This document shows positions 7,762 through 15,386 of a DNA stretch of 64,000 bases, piece after piece. The stretch's first letter is position 1; every line of letters begins with the position of its first letter. Location: NCBI RefSeq assembly GCF_026248825.1, contig NZ_CP110973.1:6283501-6347500 (forward strand), given 5' to 3'. Origin of the DNA: Larkinella insperata. GTDB lineage: Bacteria; Bacteroidota; Bacteroidia; Cytophagales; Spirosomataceae. The notes beneath the pieces were generated by a model, which ran no database searches, was not told where the DNA came from, and worked only from the letters and a program-made list of their open reading frames with translations. A program made the translations under genes and the position numbers.

Positions 7762-10700
7762 TTATTTGGCCGCTTTTTCAGCGGTCGACGCGGCTTTCAC
7801 CTTCATAATACCGTTCATAATTCGCCAGTGACCCGGGAACGTACAAACGAACGGATAATCGCCGGGTTGGGCCGGAGCCGTAAACTTCAGGCGGTAGGTC
7901 TGCTCGGGGTTCACCAGCGGGGAAGCTGCCACCACCTGCGGAATAGAGGGAACGTAATTCTTTTCCGCCCCGTCTTTGGCCGTAATCAGTTTATCGGCAG
8001 CCGTTCCAATAACCTCCAGTGACTTCGGTTTGCCAATGACCACGTTATGCTGCATGGCATCGATGTTTTCGAAGATAATCTCCACTGACTTACCCGCCGT
8101 TACCGTGAATTCTTTTTTGTCGAACTGCAGGGCTTCCTTGATCGGTTTCAAACGGACAACCTCCACATTCGGATCAGCCGCCTGTTCCGTCGACAATCCC
8201 CAGGCTTGCAGCACCCGGCCCATGCGGTCGCGGCTTTCGGACGGAATCGTGTTAACCAGACTGGCCACGAAGATTTTATCGGCTTCTTTCAACGTGGCCT
8301 TGCGCCGGGGAGCCCAGCCGTCGGATACACCTTTCAAAATAGCCGCACTGCCTGCTGGGTCCAGTTGTTGCGACACCCGCAATAATTCCACGACCGATTC
8401 GGCCGGAGCGGCTGCGGTGTAGTTCCGGATGGCGCGTTCCAGTACAAACGCATTCATGTTCTGCGGAAGACGGTACGTCAGCTTGCGCGTCAACACATTG
8501 TTATTTTCTTTTCCTTCAGGCAGTACGTTATTGCCGTCCACAGTGGCTACGATGTCGTAGTCACCGGCTTTCTCAAACGACACGTAGAAGCTGGTGTTCC
8601 AGGGGCCGTTATTGCCTTCCTGAATGGTGACGGTTTCGCCGGGTTTGATGCCCGCCGTGTGCTTCTGGCTGACGTATTCCATTTTCCGGCCCTGACCTTC
8701 CACCCGAATGTTCAGCGGAATGGGCGTTCCTTCCGGAATGGCGACGCCCCCTTTGTTGGTTACCTCCACAAAGATCCGAGCCGATTCGCGAACGACCGGA
8801 GAAACCGGTTCCGTACGGATTTTTGTTATCACCAGATCCGGTTTATCATCCGATGATGGAGCCGCCGACTGGGTCGTGGTCTGGGCCGTCATGGCGATGT
8901 GGTCGTGGTGGCCGCTCATCGATTCCTGCGGTTTGGCCGCGGTTTTGCTATTCTGCGCCAACTGCTTGATGAAGGTTTGCATCAGCTTACCGTCGTGGCT
9001 GGTCAGGGCGCAGGCAAACGCATCGGGCAACCAACGGTCGTTGATTTCCTGAGCGCTGTTCAGACGGGCCAGAACTGCCGTTTCAGACGCCGAGCTTGAG
9101 GGCATTTCCGACAATGCCAGCAGCGTATTCAGCACCACCAATGGTTCTTTGTCGTTCAGGGAATTGGCCTGGAGCAGCGCACTGACCGAAGCTTCGTTGC
9201 GCGGCAGAACCTGTACCGCCGTTTTCCGAACGCCCGCGCAGGCATGTTTCAGAGCCGCCGTGGCCGTTTGCAGTGCATTGGCATCTGAACCGTCCAGGGC
9301 ACCCAAACCGTGCAGGGTCCACAGCGCGTGGATAGCCGCCGGGTTGATTCCGATTTCGTCCAGCGACTGATCTTTCACCAGTTCCAGCAGTTGCGGCACC
9401 ACATCTTTCTGCCCGCGTTCAACCAGCAGACGTTGCGCCGTTTGCCGCCAGAACATGTTGTTGTTTTTCAAAGCCGCCACCAGCTCCTGCGGGCGGTCTT
9501 TGCTCAACGTCAGGGGCGTATAAGCCGGTGCTTTTTTGTAGCCAATCCGGTAGATCCGGCCGTGGGTAAAATCCCGCAAATCCGTCTCATACGCATTTCC
9601 CGCTCCGTTTGTAGCGCCTTTCGGCGTCGGGTTGTGCTGAATGATGAAGCTATACCAGTCAACAACCCAAACCGCTCCGTCCGGCCCAACTTCGGCAAAA
9701 ACCGGTGCCACCCATTCGTCGGCCCCCGCCAGCAGGTTGAAGCCTAGCCCTTCCGAATCCTCGAAGTCGGTGCCGTTTTTCACCATGATGTTCTGGTGAA
9801 CGATGTGGCCCGTCGGTTCTGAAACGAAGGCAACTTTATTCCAGTACGCTTTCGGGAACGCGCGGGCGGTGTAGAAGTTATGCCCGGCGGCCGCCGTAAA
9901 GCCCCCAAACACATCGACCTGCCGCACCTTTTCGGTAATCGGTTTCATGTCTTTGTGCGTATCCGTGCTGCGGCTTCCGCTGCCAAACCCACCCGGAAAA
10001 TACCGGTGCGGAATGGCCTGGTACCAGCCATGCGAGTTGTTGGCCGTGGAGCCAAACACATCGCCGGTTTCGTTGAAGGCAAAGCCCCAGGTGTTGTTCG
10101 AGGTGCTGGTTACAAACTCCAGCTTCGAGCCGTCGGGCTTGAACCGAAAGAAGCCCTGGCTGAATTTCAGGCTGTCTTCACCGACTTTACCTATGAACCC
10201 GGAATACCCCACGCAGCCCCAGATCCAGTTATCGAAACCAACGTGCAGGTTCGACGGACCGGCGTGCGTATCGCCCGTTCCGAAACCGGTGAACAAAATC
10301 TTTTTCTCATCCGCCTTGTCGTCGCCGTTCGTGTCTTTCAGGAACAGCATGTGTGGAGCCTGCGAGACGATGACGCCACCGTTGTAGAAAGCCAAACCCG
10401 TTGGGATGCTGAGTCCTTCGGCGAATTTGGTGAATTTATCCGCCTTGCCGTCTTTGTTTGTATCCTCGCAGATGACGATGTAATCGGTACCGCCCGTGTC
10501 CTTGCGTTCGTTGGGGTAATCCTTGGTGATCAGAACAAAAAGCCGACCGCGTTCGTCCCAGGCCATCGCAATCGGGTGCATGACATCGGGTTCGTGCGCA
10601 AACTGCTCGAGCGTAAAGTCCACCGGCACCTGAATGTGCTTCATCGACTCCTCGGGCGAAAGCGGCAATTGACGCATCTGCGGCCCGGAGCGTTTTTCGT

Positions 10701-11544
10701 AGTTTGGCAGATTAGCTTCTACGTACTGAAACGTCTGGGGTTTCAGGTCGTCGTGCAGTTTCTTAACCTTGTCGCCAACGGCCCACAGAATGCCCTGTTC
10801 GAGCAGATCCTGAAAACCCTGCGTCGTCCAGGTCCGCTGATCGTGGCCGTAAGCCGTGTAAAATACGCGGCCATTTCCGTAAGTACGGGTCCAGGTATAC
10901 GGTTCGGTTTTCTCACCGGGTTTGTCGTTGGCCTGATCGGCTTTGATGTCGCGCACCGCCAAGACGTTGTTGTCGGGCTGGAGTTGGCTGTGCAGGTACG
11001 TTTCGTCGTACGCTTTGAACGGCTTCAGGCCCATAATAGCCGGGTGACCCGGTTGCACGGTCACCGTTTGGATGGTATCCATCCGGTGGCGCCAGAACTG
11101 ACCGCCCACCATCTTGACATAGTCCGGCGAGTTGCGGAAGCAGTACGAAGCGCAGTGAACCGGAATCAGACCCTTGCCACTGGCTACAAAATCGAGCAGC
11201 GCTTTCTCCTGCGGTTTGGGGATGCTGTCCCAGTTGGCGTAAATCAGCAATCCATCGTATTTCGAGAGGTTGTCGGCGTTGATGTCCTCCAACCGATCGG
11301 TATACGTAAAATTGATGCCTTTGTCGCCCAGCGCAGCCATCAGCTCCGGCACGCGCTCGGAGGGTCGGTGATGGCCGTTATCGCCCAGAAACAGAATCTC
11401 TGTCCGACGCGGTTTGTTGTCGTTCGTGGCCGACACACTGGCTCGTCCACCCATATCGCGCGGATTGCTGGCCGGTTGCCGACGGGCGCAGTCGGTCAGC
11501 AAAACCAGCAGTCCCAGGGTCAGGAACAGGTTATAGTTTTTCAT
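7762..11544 (-). CDS. Lipoprotein with ThuA, PVC-type dehydrogenase propeller, HEAT, CARDB and cupredoxin domains
   Basis: A 1260-residue exported lipoprotein (MKNYNLFLTLGLLVLLTDC, lipid Cys19). Visible order: a ThuA-like domain at about 46-255 (starts RTEILFLGDNGHHRPSE, with IPVHCASYCF), a six-bladed propeller of the type annotated as PVC membrane-bound dehydrogenase at about 300-660 (repeated DTNKDGKADKF and DTNGDDKADE calcium-loop-like motifs), a HEAT-like helical segment at about 690-870, a CARDB domain at about 905-1045 (ending LPEGKENNN), and a C-terminal cupredoxin at about 1140-1255. The cupredoxin keeps a likely type-1 copper set: His about 1165 (AMQHN), then VCTFPGHW with Cys about 1233 and His about 1238, then a Met a few residues on. 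No CxxCH haem motif is present. Probable role: periplasmic or surface oxidation of sugars, with electrons passed to copper (inference). The Gfo/Idh gene lies upstream on the same strand. Confidence 0.88.
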   Translation of the reverse strand: MKNYNLFLTLGLLVLLTDCARRQPASNPRDMGGRASVSATNDNKPRRTEILFLGDNGHHRPSERVPELMAALGDKGINFTYTDRLEDINADNLSKYDGLLIYANWDSIPKPQEKALLDFVASGKGLIPVHCASYCFRNSPDYVKMVGGQFWRHRMDTIQTVTVQPGHPAIMGLKPFKAYDETYLHSQLQPDNNVLAVRDIKADQANDKPGEKTEPYTWTRTYGNGRVFYTAYGHDQRTWTTQGFQDLLEQGILWAVGDKVKKLHDDLKPQTFQYVEANLPNYEKRSGPQMRQLPLSPEESMKHIQVPVDFTLEQFAHEPDVMHPIAMAWDERGRLFVLITKDYPNERKDTGGTDYIVICEDTNKDGKADKFTKFAEGLSIPTGLAFYNGGVIVSQAPHMLFLKDTNGDDKADEKKILFTGFGTGDTHAGPSNLHVGFDNWIWGCVGYSGFIGKVGEDSLKFSQGFFRFKPDGSKLEFVTSTSNNTWGFAFNETGDVFGSTANNSHGWYQAIPHRYFPGGFGSGSRSTDTHKDMKPITEKVRQVDVFGGFTAAAGHNFYTARAFPKAYWNKVAFVSEPTGHIVHQNIMVKNGTDFEDSEGLGFNLLAGADEWVAPVFAEVGPDGAVWVVDWYSFIIQHNPTPKGATNGAGNAYETDLRDFTHGRIYRIGYKKAPAYTPLTLSKDRPQELVAALKNNNMFWRQTAQRLLVERGQKDVVPQLLELVKDQSLDEIGINPAAIHALWTLHGLGALDGSDANALQTATAALKHACAGVRKTAVQVLPRNEASVSALLQANSLNDKEPLVVLNTLLALSEMPSSSASETAVLARLNSAQEINDRWLPDAFACALTSHDGKLMQTFIKQLAQNSKTAAKPQESMSGHHDHIAMTAQTTTQSAAPSSDDKPDLVITKIRTEPVSPVVRESARIFVEVTNKGGVAIPEGTPIPLNIRVEGQGRKMEYVSQKHTAGIKPGETVTIQEGNNGPWNTSFYVSFEKAGDYDIVATVDGNNVLPEGKENNNVLTRKLTYRLPQNMNAFVLERAIRNYTAAAPAESVVELLRVSQQLDPAGSAAILKGVSDGWAPRRKATLKEADKIFVASLVNTIPSESRDRMGRVLQAWGLSTEQAADPNVEVVRLKPIKEALQFDKKEFTVTAGKSVEIIFENIDAMQHNVVIGKPKSLEVIGTAADKLITAKDGAEKNYVPSIPQVVAASPLVNPEQTYRLKFTAPAQPGDYPFVCTFPGHWRIMNGIMKVKAASTAEKAAK

Positions 11545-11575
11545 ATTGGGTAGTTTAACGGAATGGTTATTGGCA

Positions 11576-11632
11576 AAACACCGGATGAGAACGCCAGCGG
11601 GTCAGTTGCCATCGCGTCTTGATCCGGTGTTT
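11576..11632 (-). terminator. Hairpin between the Gfo/Idh and ThuA genes
   Basis: AAACACCGGAT (11576-11586) and its exact complement (11622-11632) form an 11-bp stem with a 35-nt loop. Read on the minus strand it is followed by TTTTGCC. It may end or attenuate the Gfo/Idh transcript before the ThuA gene. Confidence 0.6.
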
Positions 11633-11643
11633 CTGAGTGACTC

Positions 11644-12768
11644 TTATAAGCTGCCGTAATCGGGCAGGTTCTTTAGCTTTCCGCCGTCCATCGCCGAGTC
11701 ATGCGCCAGAATTCCGACGCTCGTCCAGTTGGCCGACTGCACGGCATTGGGGAACGGCTCGCGGTCTTCAACAATGGCCGACACGAATTCGTGTACCATG
11801 TGCGGGTGGGAACCGCCGTGGCCGCTGCCCTGCGTAAACGACAGGTGTGTGTTTTCGGCCAGGTCATAAACTCCCTGCGTCGTAAACGGCTGAATCTCTT
11901 CGGGCAGGTAGTGGGCGTAATCCGGCACTTTCACGCGCTCCGGAATCTCATGCTCGGGCTTTTTAGCCGTGTGGATCACCGGATCTTCTCCTTCGATCAG
12001 CGGCCACTCGAACGATTTCTGCGAACCGTACACTTCGAAGCTTTCGCGGTACTGGCGGGCCGTATCAAACAGCGAGCGGTAGACATAGGCCGACAAATCG
12101 CTGTTCTTGAACTTGATGTGTGCCGACTCGATGGCGAACGGCGAATTGTAATGCGGAATCAGCTCTTCCCGGATCGTTCCCGAACCAAAGCACGAAACGT
12201 ACTCCGCTTCCAGTTTCAGCAGGCCGGATACCGGACCCACGCAGTGCGTTGCGTAGTGCATCGGCGGCAGACCGGGCCAGTAGCCGGGCCATCCGTCCAT
12301 GTCCTGTTGGTGGCTAGCCTTCAGGAACTGAATTTTACCGAGTTCCCCTTTTTCGTACAACTCCTTAACAAACAGAAACTCCCGGCTATAAACCACCGTC
12401 TCCATCATCATGTACTTTTTGCCGCTTTCCTTACAGGCCTTGACAATTTCCATGCATTCCTCCACCGTGGTCGCCATCGGAACCGTGCAGGCCACGTGCT
12501 TGCCCGCCCGCAGGGCCTTCAGCGATTGCTCGGCGTGGTTGTGAATGGGCGAATTGATGTGCACCGCGTCAACCTCGGGATCGGCCAGCAGGTCGTCGAT
12601 GTTGCTGTACCGCTTCTCGATTCCGAACGCATCGCCGATTTCGTTGAGCTTATCGGTGTTACGCTGGCAGATGGCATACATGTTTGTATGCGGGTGGCGC
12701 TGGTAGATGGGGATGAACTCGGCTCCGAAGCCCAGTCCAACAATAGCAATATTGATTTTCATACGCAT
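11644..12768 (-). CDS. Gfo/Idh/MocA-family protein with altered EKP motif
   Basis: A 374-residue cytoplasmic protein with an N-terminal NAD(P)-binding Rossmann fold (INIAIVGLGFGAEFIP, residues 5-20) and the C-terminal alpha/beta dimerisation domain of sugar oxidoreductases. In most family members the sequence after the Rossmann core reads C-E-K-P, with the lysine helping catalysis. Here the same position reads HVACTVPMATT (91-101), so E-K is replaced by T95-V96. Family members use NAD(P) to oxidise sugars or inositols; this one may have changed chemistry or a different catalytic base. No signal peptide is seen. It lies upstream of and on the same strand as the ThuA/cupredoxin gene, and divergent from the AraC regulator, which suggests a locally regulated sugar-use locus. 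An alternative start two codons downstream is equally possible. Confidence 0.9.
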   Translation of the reverse strand: MRMKINIAIVGLGFGAEFIPIYQRHPHTNMYAICQRNTDKLNEIGDAFGIEKRYSNIDDLLADPEVDAVHINSPIHNHAEQSLKALRAGKHVACTVPMATTVEECMEIVKACKESGKKYMMMETVVYSREFLFVKELYEKGELGKIQFLKASHQQDMDGWPGYWPGLPPMHYATHCVGPVSGLLKLEAEYVSCFGSGTIREELIPHYNSPFAIESAHIKFKNSDLSAYVYRSLFDTARQYRESFEVYGSQKSFEWPLIEGEDPVIHTAKKPEHEIPERVKVPDYAHYLPEEIQPFTTQGVYDLAENTHLSFTQGSGHGGSHPHMVHEFVSAIVEDREPFPNAVQSANWTSVGILAHDSAMDGGKLKNLPDYGSL

Positions 12769-12990
12769 CGGACGAAGCTTGCCCTCGTCTCTTCTTTGAA
12801 TTTAGAACGACCGGTCGCGGGTGAGGACGGTCACGGGTTTATAAATGGATTGATTAATACGACACATTTGGCGGCCGAAACCCGAGCAATGCTCTTATTC
12901 ACTCCGGCTAATTCCTATTTATTCTCAAACAATTACCACAAATGTAACGAAGAAATAGCGAATCGTCTCGGCTTTTCTTGTCAAAAACCG

Positions 12991-13023
12991 ATTGTATTTT
13001 AACCAAGAACTTTGATAAATTTG
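12991..13023 (+). promoter_or_regulatory. Predicted Bacteroidota promoter for the AraC regulator
   Basis: ATTG at 12991-12994 and the -7 box TAAATTTG at 13016-13023 are separated by 21 bases, close to the TTG/TAnnTTTG arrangement. The box lies 26 bases before ATG 13050, which supports that start rather than an upstream in-frame TTG at 12978. Confidence 0.5.
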
Positions 13024-13049
13024 GCAAAAACAGCAAAAGAAAGCAAAAC

Positions 13050-13922
13050 ATGCGGAACGCGCTGCGTAAAGACCTGGAACCCGTCGCTTCTTCGTTTATT
13101 GTTAAAGAACTGGTGGAACCCCACTTCGATCAGAACTGGCACTTCCATTCGCACTACCAGTTATTTCTGGTGGAAGAAGGCACCGGGACCCGCTTTATCG
13201 GCGACTCGATCAAACCGTTTGCCGAGGGTGATCTGGTTTTTCTGGGCCCCAACCTCCCCCACCTCTGGCGCAGCGATCAGGCTTTTTTTCAGCGCGATTC
13301 CGGCCTGGTTACCCGCGGCATTGTCGTGTATTTCTCGGCCGACTTTCTGGGGGATCATTTTTTCGACAAGCCGGAAATGAACCTGATTCAGCAATTGCTC
13401 CTGCACGCCCGGCGCGGACTCGAGTGGACCGGCGCCACGCGTCTGATGGTTCAGCAGGCCCTCAAAGACCTGGTTGCTCAACCCGTTAGTTTCAACCGCG
13501 TGCTGACGTTTCTGCAACTGCTCGACGAGCTTTCACACGTTACGGACTACCGCTTCATCACCAGCCTGGGTTACACCAATACCGTCAAGCCGTCGGAAAC
13601 CGACCGGATGCAGCAGGTTCATAATTACGTGCTGGGGCATTTCCACGATGACATCAGCTTGGATACCGTGGCCGACCTGGCCGGCATGACGCCCCCGGCT
13701 TTTTGCCGGTATTTTAAAACCCGGGCCAACAAAACCTTTTCCGAATTTGTGTCCGAAATCCGCATCGGTCATTCCTGTAAACTGCTGATGGAGGGCAAGC
13801 TGAGCGTTACGCAGGTTAGCTACGAAAGTGGTTACCGGACGCTTTCCAACTTCAACCGGCAGTTTAAAACCATTACGGGCCAGACACCATCAGAATACGT
13901 CCGCACCGTCCGGGCGGTGTAA
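13050..13922 (+). CDS. AraC-family transcriptional regulator with cupin sensor domain
   Basis: A 290-residue regulator. The N-terminal half is a cupin-like ligand-binding domain with the metal- or sugar-binding style WHFHSHYQLFLVEEG. The C-terminal AraC/XylS DNA-binding domain (about 190-290) contains two helix-turn-helix units, including DTVADLAGMTPPAFCRYFK and the conserved SYESGYRTLSNFNRQFK. An upstream in-frame TTG at 12978 would add 24 residues but lies before a plausible -7 box, so ATG 13050 (after AAAGAAAG) is preferred. It is divergent from the Gfo/Idh gene, so it probably controls that locus in response to a carbohydrate (inference). The sigma-54 activator gene begins 34 bp after it. 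Confidence 0.9.
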   Translation: MRNALRKDLEPVASSFIVKELVEPHFDQNWHFHSHYQLFLVEEGTGTRFIGDSIKPFAEGDLVFLGPNLPHLWRSDQAFFQRDSGLVTRGIVVYFSADFLGDHFFDKPEMNLIQQLLLHARRGLEWTGATRLMVQQALKDLVAQPVSFNRVLTFLQLLDELSHVTDYRFITSLGYTNTVKPSETDRMQQVHNYVLGHFHDDISLDTVADLAGMTPPAFCRYFKTRANKTFSEFVSEIRIGHSCKLLMEGKLSVTQVSYESGYRTLSNFNRQFKTITGQTPSEYVRTVRAV

Positions 13923-13943
13923 TGGACGACTGCGGTCTTTTGC

Positions 13944-13951
13944 TATCTTTG
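13944..13951 (+). promoter_or_regulatory. Bacteroidota -7 box TATCTTTG just before the NtrC-type gene
   Basis: TATCTTTG ends five bases before the ATG at 13957, so transcription from it would give a leaderless or nearly leaderless mRNA. It supports ATG 13957 over upstream in-frame starts. No good -33 box is visible. Confidence 0.45.
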
Positions 13952-13956
13952 CGTTT

Positions 13957-15297
13957 ATGCAAGGTACCATCCTTATTATTGACGACGAAGACCGGCTTCG
14001 CCAGCTTCTGGCCCGGCTTCTCAGTCTGGAAGGCTACCAGGTTCTGGAAGCCAACAACGCCCGCAACGGTCTTCGGGTACTCGAACAAGAAGAGATTCAT
14101 CTGGTCATCAGCGACGTCAAACTACCGGATAAAAACGGCATCGAACTCTCCGCTCAGATCAAACAGCTTTATCCGTCTACCGAAATCATTGTGCTGACGG
14201 CATTCGGCACCATCGCCGACGGGGTTACGGCCATCAAGAACGGCGCCTTTGACTACATTACGAAGGGCGACGACAACGACCGCATCATCCCGCTCGTCAG
14301 CCGGGCCATCGAGAAAGCCCAATTGCAGTTTCGCATCCGGCAACTGGAAGAGAAAGTCAGCAAACGCTACGGATTTGAAAGCATCATTGGCGAATCGAAA
14401 ACCATCCGGCAAGCCGTTGACCTGGCCCGAAAAGTGGCCGTTACCGACACTACAGTTCTGCTGACGGGCGAAACGGGCACGGGCAAGGAAGTTTTTGCGC
14501 AGGCCATTCACCAGGCCAGCGCCCGGCGATCGGGCGCTTTTGTGGCGGTCAATTGCAGTGCCTTAGGCAAGGAAATTCTGGAGAGTGAGTTGTTTGGCCA
14601 CCGGGCGGGGGCCTTCACCGGGGCATCCCGCGACAAGAAAGGGCTTTTTGAAGAGGCCCACAAAGGCACCATTTTTCTGGACGAAATTGGTGAGATGGCG
14701 CTCGATCTTCAGGCCAAACTGCTGCGGGTGCTGGAAACGCACGAATTCATGCGCGTGGGCGATACCAAACCGACCCGGGTGGATGTGCGCGTCGTAGCGG
14801 CTACCAACCGGGATCTGGAGCAGGAAGCCACTGCCGGGCATTTCCGACTGGATTTGTTCTACCGGCTTTCGGTGTTTCGCATTGAGCTGCCCTCCCTGCG
14901 CGATCGGCGCGACGACATTCCGGCTCTCGCCGAGCAGTTTGCCCGCCAAAGTGCACTGAAAATTGGCAAGCGCGACGTCAAATTAAGCCCGGAGTTTGAG
15001 CAGAAACTTCGTCAGCACGACTGGAAAGGAAATATTCGGGAGTTGAAAAACGTGATTGAACGAGCCGTTATTCTGGCCGATGGACCGGAGTTAACCCCGG
15101 ATTTGTTGCCTTATGACCTTTTGTACGCCGGAAAATCGGTTTCAAACGGGCCGGTTTACGATCTGGCGCAGGTTGAAGAAAACCACATCCGCTACATTCT
15201 TCACCACACCAACGGCAACAAAACCGAAGCCGCCCGGCTCCTCAACATCGGCCTGACGACCCTCTACCGAAAAATCACGGAATACCAGATAAATTAA
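13957..15297 (+). CDS. Sigma-54-dependent NtrC-type response regulator
   Basis: A 446-residue transcription activator. The receiver domain (1-120) has acidic pocket IIDDED (7-12) and phospho-acceptor Asp53 in ISDVKLPDKNG. The AAA+ domain has Walker A GETGTGKE (about 170), the sigma-54 contact loop GAFTGAS (about 218) and Walker B IFLDEIGEM. The C-terminus ends in a Fis-type helix-turn-helix (GNKTEAARLLNIGLTTLYRKI). Phosphorylation should trigger hexamer formation and open-complex formation at sigma-54 promoters. I start it at ATG 13957, because the receiver begins there (MQGTILIIDDED) and a -7 box sits just upstream; longer in-frame starts would overlap the AraC gene. No histidine kinase is adjacent, so it is an orphan in this window. 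Confidence 0.95.
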   Translation: MQGTILIIDDEDRLRQLLARLLSLEGYQVLEANNARNGLRVLEQEEIHLVISDVKLPDKNGIELSAQIKQLYPSTEIIVLTAFGTIADGVTAIKNGAFDYITKGDDNDRIIPLVSRAIEKAQLQFRIRQLEEKVSKRYGFESIIGESKTIRQAVDLARKVAVTDTTVLLTGETGTGKEVFAQAIHQASARRSGAFVAVNCSALGKEILESELFGHRAGAFTGASRDKKGLFEEAHKGTIFLDEIGEMALDLQAKLLRVLETHEFMRVGDTKPTRVDVRVVAATNRDLEQEATAGHFRLDLFYRLSVFRIELPSLRDRRDDIPALAEQFARQSALKIGKRDVKLSPEFEQKLRQHDWKGNIRELKNVIERAVILADGPELTPDLLPYDLLYAGKSVSNGPVYDLAQVEENHIRYILHHTNGNKTEAARLLNIGLTTLYRKITEYQIN

Positions 15298-15301
15298 AAG
15301 G

Positions 15302-15386
15302 TAAGAGTTAAGAATTAAAAGTTGGCTGACGCGCGTCCACCTTTACTTTTCACTCTTAACTCTTAATTTTTAACTTTTCACTCTTA
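15302..15386. repeat. Inverted repeat with two copies of ACTTTTCACTCTTA
   Basis: TAAGAGTTAAGA..AAAAGT (15302-15322) pairs with ACTTTT..TCTTAACTCTTA (15345-15365), with one 3-nt internal mismatch, and the loop holds the palindrome GACGCGCGTC. ACTTTTCACTCTTA occurs at 15345-15358 and 15373-15386. The last copy contains the stop codon of the alpha/beta hydrolase gene. It lies between convergent genes and may terminate transcription. Confidence 0.8.

Noticed and set aside
9880..11553. Long plus-strand open frame (557 codons) opposite the ThuA/cupredoxin gene
   Set aside because: It lies entirely antisense to a gene with clear domains, has no recognisable motif, and its length follows from the codon bias of the real gene.
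11701..13002. Plus-strand open frame (433 codons) opposite the Gfo/Idh gene
   Set aside because: It runs through the Gfo/Idh gene and the AraC promoter region and has a composition typical of shadow frames.
12978..13049. Upstream TTG start for the AraC gene
   Set aside because: It would add 24 residues, but these codons lie across the predicted -7 box at 13016, and the ATG at 13050 has a better leader.
13137..13153. Sigma-54-like site TGGCAC-N5-TTCGCA
   Set aside because: It lies inside the AraC coding sequence and its second half departs from TTGCA. A chance match is more likely.
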